From: Marsupella aquatica
Lineage: Eukaryota; Marchantiophyta
Assembly: GCA_973895155.1 (NCBI GenBank)
Contig: OZ316892.1
Coordinates: 2,108,001 to 2,172,000 of the forward strand
DNA: 64,000 nt
Direction: 5' to 3'
A model generated the notes under the pieces. That model had not been told where the DNA came from. It saw only the letters and a list, made by a program, of their open reading frames with translations, and ran no database searches. Positions 59,454 through 64,000 of the stretch are shown here, piece by piece. Numbering within the stretch: the first letter of the stretch is position 1; each line of letters begins with the position of its first letter. The translations under genes and the position numbers were made by a program.

Positions 59454-59512
59454 TTCGTTGCGTTCTAAACCCAAAACATCGAGTTGCACATTTGGGTTTA
59501 GAATGCAACGAA
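59454..59512. repeat. 22-bp inverted repeat (hairpin)
   Basis: Left arm TTCGTTGCGTTCTAAACCCA then AA; right arm TTTGGGTTTAGAATGCAACG then AA; 21 of 22 positions pair around a 15-base loop. It could be a hairpin RNA, a very small foldback element or chance; no expression evidence is available. Confidence 0.8.
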
Positions 59513-59555
59513 ACAACAACGTTTACACGGTCGCAAACTTCTCAGTCATACATTA

Positions 59556-59876
59556 GGGCCTTCTTGCATGTACAAGGTCCTTTGATTTTTGGCCTCAAAT
59601 GAACCCGTGGCATCTCTAAAGGAAGCGACAAGCCGGCACTCCTGATGGTGTCTTTGCAGGATATGCAAGGGCAAGGGCCGGAAATTTTCCGGCCCCTTGA
59701 GGTCCCCAACTTTGAACTTTGAATAAAACAAAATGACAGGTAGACCTAATTGAATAAGCACTTCACACGTAAGTTGTTCTTGATTGTGTTTAGATCCTGG
59801 GTCCACACTTTTTCCCAACATCTGGGGGCTGCTAAGGGTCCCATTTTTCAGGACTCTTGCACATGCAAGACAGCCC
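59556..59876. mobile_element. Tourist-like (PIF/Harbinger) MITE, 321 bp
   Basis: Terminal inverted repeats GGGCCTTCTTGCATGTACAA (left) and GGGCTGTCTTGCATGTGCAA (right, reverse-complemented) continue to a GTCC on both sides. The 3-bp direct repeat TTA flanks the element (59553-59555 and 59877-59879), the usual PIF/Harbinger target. A further near-palindrome AAGGGCCGGAAATTTTCCGG lies inside at about 59674. No transposase is present, so it is non-autonomous. Confidence 0.88.
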
Positions 59877-59889
59877 TTAGCCACTTACG

Positions 59890-60650
59890 TACACTATCTA
59901 TTGTAGCTTTCTATATATCACACAGCCAAACCGGGAGACAGGTCCGAAAGGCTAAAAAACCCAATAAAGGGGGAAGCAAAATACCCCAACAAGACCAAAG
60001 AGGTCCAAGAAGTCAAGGAGTAACCTAGCAAAAACAAAAGACAAAGGAGAAAACAATGAACAAACCCTACTGGGCGGTAAACTGAAAAGCCTGGTAGAGC
60101 TGGTAGAGCTCTGGAGTAAACCGCATAGGAGGGTCCCGGAGGGGAATCTACCTAGAGGCCCTAAAACCAACTGCCTCGGCCATATGAAGAATAGTGAAAG
60201 CTTGGGCCCTCTAAAGTGTCACACAAACCCTCCGTTGAAAGAATCAAGGCTGTGAGGACAGAAACAGGGGGAAAAGGCCTCTACTCGATACAAAACACAA
60301 CACAAGCCCGAAGGAAGTGGTTGAAACGAGGGTGGAGAGCACCAAAGACCTCAAGGGCAAAGGGGTAGAAAAGATCCCCCGAGTAACGAACCGCATACTT
60401 AGGCCTCCTCCTTGAGCCGATCAAGCTGCCTTGGCAGCGGGCTTGGCAGCGGGCTTGGCAGCAGCATGTCCAAGAACATGGGCTGCCACAACAACATTAT
60501 TTCCACCAGTAGGATCAGCAACCACCACATCACCAAGGGAACGAACACCTGCCCGAGAAAAAACCATGTCAGCAGCCCGACACAGGTCCGGAACATCATT
60601 CCTGGGTGGACTTAGGACATGTCATTGCTCCATAGCAACATGGTAACCAG
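59890..60650 (-). mobile_element. LINE-like dispersed repeat with remnant coding end (copy 4, longest)
   Basis: On the minus strand an open frame from about 60624 to TGA at 60421-60423 ends with VLGHAAAKPAAKPAAKAA, a Lys/Ala tail, after VRSLGDVVVADPTGGNN. It is followed by the family's untranslated landmarks: CCCTCCTATGCGGTTTACTC, CAGAGCTCTACCAG, CCCAGTAGGG and CCCTTTATTGGG. The A/T-rich end lies near 59890, next to the Tourist-like MITE. The protein is not identified. This copy suggests the others are 3' tails of a coding retroelement. Confidence 0.5.
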
Positions 60651-60691
60651 AGTCCCAGGCAATGGCCTCTACCATGGGTAGATGGAGGAGG

Positions 60692-60693
<2 letters not shown>

Positions 60694-60727
<34 letters not shown>
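60694..60727 (+). repeat. (CT)17 microsatellite
   Basis: Seventeen CT units in intergenic DNA. Confidence 0.95.
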
Positions 60728-60729
<2 letters not shown>

Positions 60730-60959
60730 ATACGTTGCGACAGTATATAAATAAATAAGTAAGTATATGTATGACTAGTGATATGTAATCCCTAGAAATG
60801 CCATTGACATCCTTCTAACATGTGTAACACCCACCAATTATAATACATTACACATTACACATATAATACCTATGTATGGTCTATAAACGGTAAATTATGT
60901 ATTTTTTTCTCAACCACATGGAATGCATTACCACCTTACGATCACCATCCTGAGATAGG

Positions 60960-63900
60960 GTAGCCCAGCAATACTTAGCGCCGTCCCTACTGGCGGCGAC
61001 CCTAACTTACCCCCTCCTCTATGGCCTACCTTCCAACTAAAAACCTCTGCCCCAACTCGAACAATCAATCGTGCATACATTTTTTCAACTACACATTGCC
61101 AATCTCCACAGGCTGTCTCACGACAGCAGCGCAGTCCAGCTTACACATTATTCAGAAGATCGAAGCAGCTACACTAGTGCAAACTGACAATCTGCACAGG
61201 CTGCCCACTACTGCATCGCCACAATTCCCATCATGGCTCGTGCAGGACAGGTATGTGCAACCAAACCTCATTTTTTAATCATTTTTATGAATGATTAAAC
61301 ATTTTTTCCATAGACAATACCAGCTAGCCTAATGTTGGTTCATGTCTCCCCGTTACCGCCGCGGCTTCTGGTAGCAGAAACATGGAAACAGGGATTGAAT
61401 GAAATTGATTTTTGATCCCGCCCTAGGGACGGGGGCTGAAAGACGACCCTGGGGTCTGTGATGCAGACTACATCTCCTGCATTCCGGCATTAGTTGATGG
61501 TCCACTTCACACAGCATGACTAGCTATGTTGATGCACCGCATAGACATCCTGGCTGCAACCGGGAGAACACTCTTTTTTAGCGATACTAATCTCTCTATA
61601 TATGTATGTTTGTTACTAACCACTATGTCTCAATGTGAATGTTTTCATTTGAGTGCCGACACTCAAATAATGTACTGTATGCCCCGATAATGCGCCTACG
61701 ACTGCTCCAACCACTTACAGTGCAATCGCTTCTGCCTTCTATATAGCCCCATAGATACTCGCCGCATGTCAATAGAAACGTTCTGTTGCAACTTCAAAAC
61801 ACAGAGTGAACTACGACAGCACATATACATTCAATACCTAGCTGTTTATTACAAGGATTGTTACTCTTACTTTTCGCAGTTACGACATAAGCCTGCATGA
61901 CTAATGACTGCACCGCTACCTAGATTGTATGATCGTCGTTTTTAATGACCATACTGATCCCTGAGTGTATAACTAAGACTTTGATATGTCTGTGTTCGCA
62001 ATTCATGACTAACTCAAGATAAGTGTCGATCGATGGCTTAACTAGATCAGGTGAATGACTTGGTATGTGAGTATTTAAAGAGGCACAACTCGTTACCATA
62101 CTCGACGCTGTATAGACTCTGCCTATGCCTGCTATGACTTAGTCCAGACTTGACAATGGCCTTGAATGGGTGTTCTTCTTATGAAATTATCTCTCTCATT
62201 GACCCAATGTAAGATTAATGTGGAATAAAGAATAGGACAAACCAGTTACCCAAATCATATATACACCAAGATAACACACTAAGAACAGTACTATCTACAT
62301 AACATACCAAACAACCAAAATGTACGTAATTATACCATATGCATATAACCTGGTCTAAACTCATATCAACCGTATAGCATAATATGAACCGTCCGATCCA
62401 ACTTCCCTAAAAAATGATGATGACTCACCTAGACCTAAGTGGCGGCTACCCTAAAAACGAACCCCTCACAAATCTTCATACATAAATGCTCCTCACAACA
62501 CAAGCATACGCACTACTCAGCATTCTCATATAGTTATATGCTTGGAACCACGAGCAAAACACTGCACACCTCTCTAGGAATCTATTCGGGGGACCAGGTA
62601 ACTCGAGTACCACCTCTTGCCGCACACGTGCAGAACGTACAAGTGCAAACAGTGTGTTTGATGGAAAAGAGAATGTGCCAATGAAACAGTGTGGTAATAA
62701 AAAAGAGGGTGCCAGAGCATATAGTAAGTAAGTACTGTGTGCAGACCTTAAAGTGCAGAGAATAAAGTGTGGTGGTGTGCAGAGTTGCAGAGAGTAAAGT
62801 GTGGGAGAGATAGATGCCCTGGGGTTTCACGGTCACATTCTGCACCTGGGGTACACAACCACACAACTCACTGGGATATGGCCTCGGGGGTCTCACTATA
62901 TGGGGACCTCCCCATCACCTGCGACGTTTGTAGGCCTTGGACCCCCTAAAATGTAAGAATTTTAAAAATATTTTTAACCCCTATAAAGTTGGAATATTCC
63001 AAAAATTAGATTAAAACGGCCCTAATGTTCTTATAAGTCTCAAAATTGAATTTAAAAGACCTTATTGTTCTTCTACAAAAATTCTTAAGTCTTCCCTTAC
63101 AACCAATAAAATGACCCTATCCTTCGTCGCACGTGATATGCCATTTTTGTGGGAGTGAAACCCCCGAGGATATGGCCAAATCCCAACAGGTATGACACCT
63201 AAGTACACTTTCCTTTGTACACACATAGAAATTTCTTAGAATTTTTTGCTAGCCTAAACTTACTATGTATCTCCCCGTTAGTGACTTTTCTTTTCAGAAG
63301 GGGTCCACTTAAGGACGAGGGCTGAATGATAACCTTAAGGGTGTAATACAGGCTGTCACCTGTATTGTAAGTTTAGTTCATGGTTTATCACATGACGTTT
63401 TGACAGTGTGACATGTCTAGACTGCACAACATTAGAATGATTCTCATTGAATCATTTATATATATATTTTTACCTTGTCACATGTAACTACTCGATATAT
63501 ATGCACTAATACTACTAATACTCTGATTCTATGTGGACTTGGGTACTCTATCACAACAGCTAGATAAAGCAAGCTTGAGACTTATTTTAGTCCTTAATCT
63601 ATAGATAGCTATTGATATGCTGTAACATATAACAAGTTTGAGATCTATTTGAGAACTTCCTGATATTCCATATGTGACTCTTTTTTGCACCAATCATAAC
63701 GTAACAGTAGGATCTTGAGGTCCAGTGTAATCCTATCTAGACTTCTGAGCCATGTGCTTACAAACTCTGCATTGTTCAGACCCTATATGCACAGTTTACT
63801 ATTACTTTATAGGAATCTACTTTTCTTCCACTCACACGCACCCCAATACTGTTCATAAACTGCACACTGTGATTACCTGCAGCTTGTAAATGATCGAATA

Positions 63901-64000
63901 ATGTAGTGATGTATTTTGGTAAGAGTGATTGAGGTGGATGTCCTTCTAAGGATCTTTCCGCTACTTCTTATATGTGACTAGATAGATATGTGACTTGATA
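60960..64000 (+). repeat. Two diverged copies of a long unknown repeat
   Basis: The segment starting near 60980 and that starting near 62435 share ordered landmarks: GGCGGC(G)ACCCTAA, then CAGGTATG, GCTAGCCTAA followed by TCTCCCCGTTA (about 61325 and 63255), and ACGRGGGCTGAA followed by GGGT.T (about 61430 and 63316). Spacing between landmarks is similar (about 1.9 kb between copies at the later landmarks). They may be tandem copies or LTR-like ends of a large element; the second copy runs off the window. No coding domain is recognisable. Confidence 0.5.

Overview
This is nuclear DNA of a streptophyte plant. Genes have many short exons with GT..AG introns. There is a vacuolar-processing-enzyme legumain, a BT1-type plastid/mitochondrial carrier and an HDA19-type histone deacetylase. 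Gene density is low (four host genes and one aspartic-protease pseudogene locus in 64 kb), and the intergenic DNA is AT-rich and full of small transposons and tandem repeats. A bryophyte, lycophyte or charophyte would fit, but I cannot fix the lineage from this sequence.

Layout. 1-1925 (-): N-terminal half of a legumain gene that runs off the left edge. 1926-17219: gene-poor DNA with Mutator-like MITEs, fragments of a LINE-like repeat family, tandem duplications and microsatellites. 17220-21488 (-): complete 11-exon NOP53 gene (60S ribosome biogenesis), with a tandem duplication in intron 1 and a 47-bp minisatellite just upstream. 22346-29222 (+): young Ty1/copia retrotransposon with 107-bp LTRs (2 mismatches), a perfect 5-bp target duplication, a very long leader, and gag and pol separated by a stop and a frame change. 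29228-38415: repeats, a TA-flanked MITE, and a G-rich minisatellite. 38416-41025 (+): complete 3-exon BT1-type adenylate carrier gene. 41026-49590: a second Mutator-like MITE family, a C-rich minisatellite, a G22 tract and an 84-bp cloverleaf palindrome. 49602-54335 (+): complete 8-exon class I histone deacetylase with an unusually long Ser/Gly/Pro-rich tail and an out-of-frame uORF across its start. 55605-58545: two decayed aspartic-protease copies in head-to-head inverted arrangement, with three tandem arrays in one intron. 58546-64000: a hairpin, a Tourist-like MITE with TTA target duplications, a LINE-like tail, and two diverged copies of a long unknown repeat.

The host genes are unrelated housekeeping functions (vacuolar proteolysis, ribosome assembly, nucleotide transport, chromatin deacetylation) and do not form a pathway or cluster. 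Exon boundaries were read by hand from splice sites, reading-frame phase and remembered family motifs. I found no CRISPR array, rRNA, convincing tRNA or bacterial-type operon, and no convincing new multi-gene system. The most unusual items are the cloverleaf palindrome, the HDAC tail, the short-LTR/long-leader copia element, the inverted protease pseudogene pair and several MITEs whose ends and target duplications can be placed to the base.
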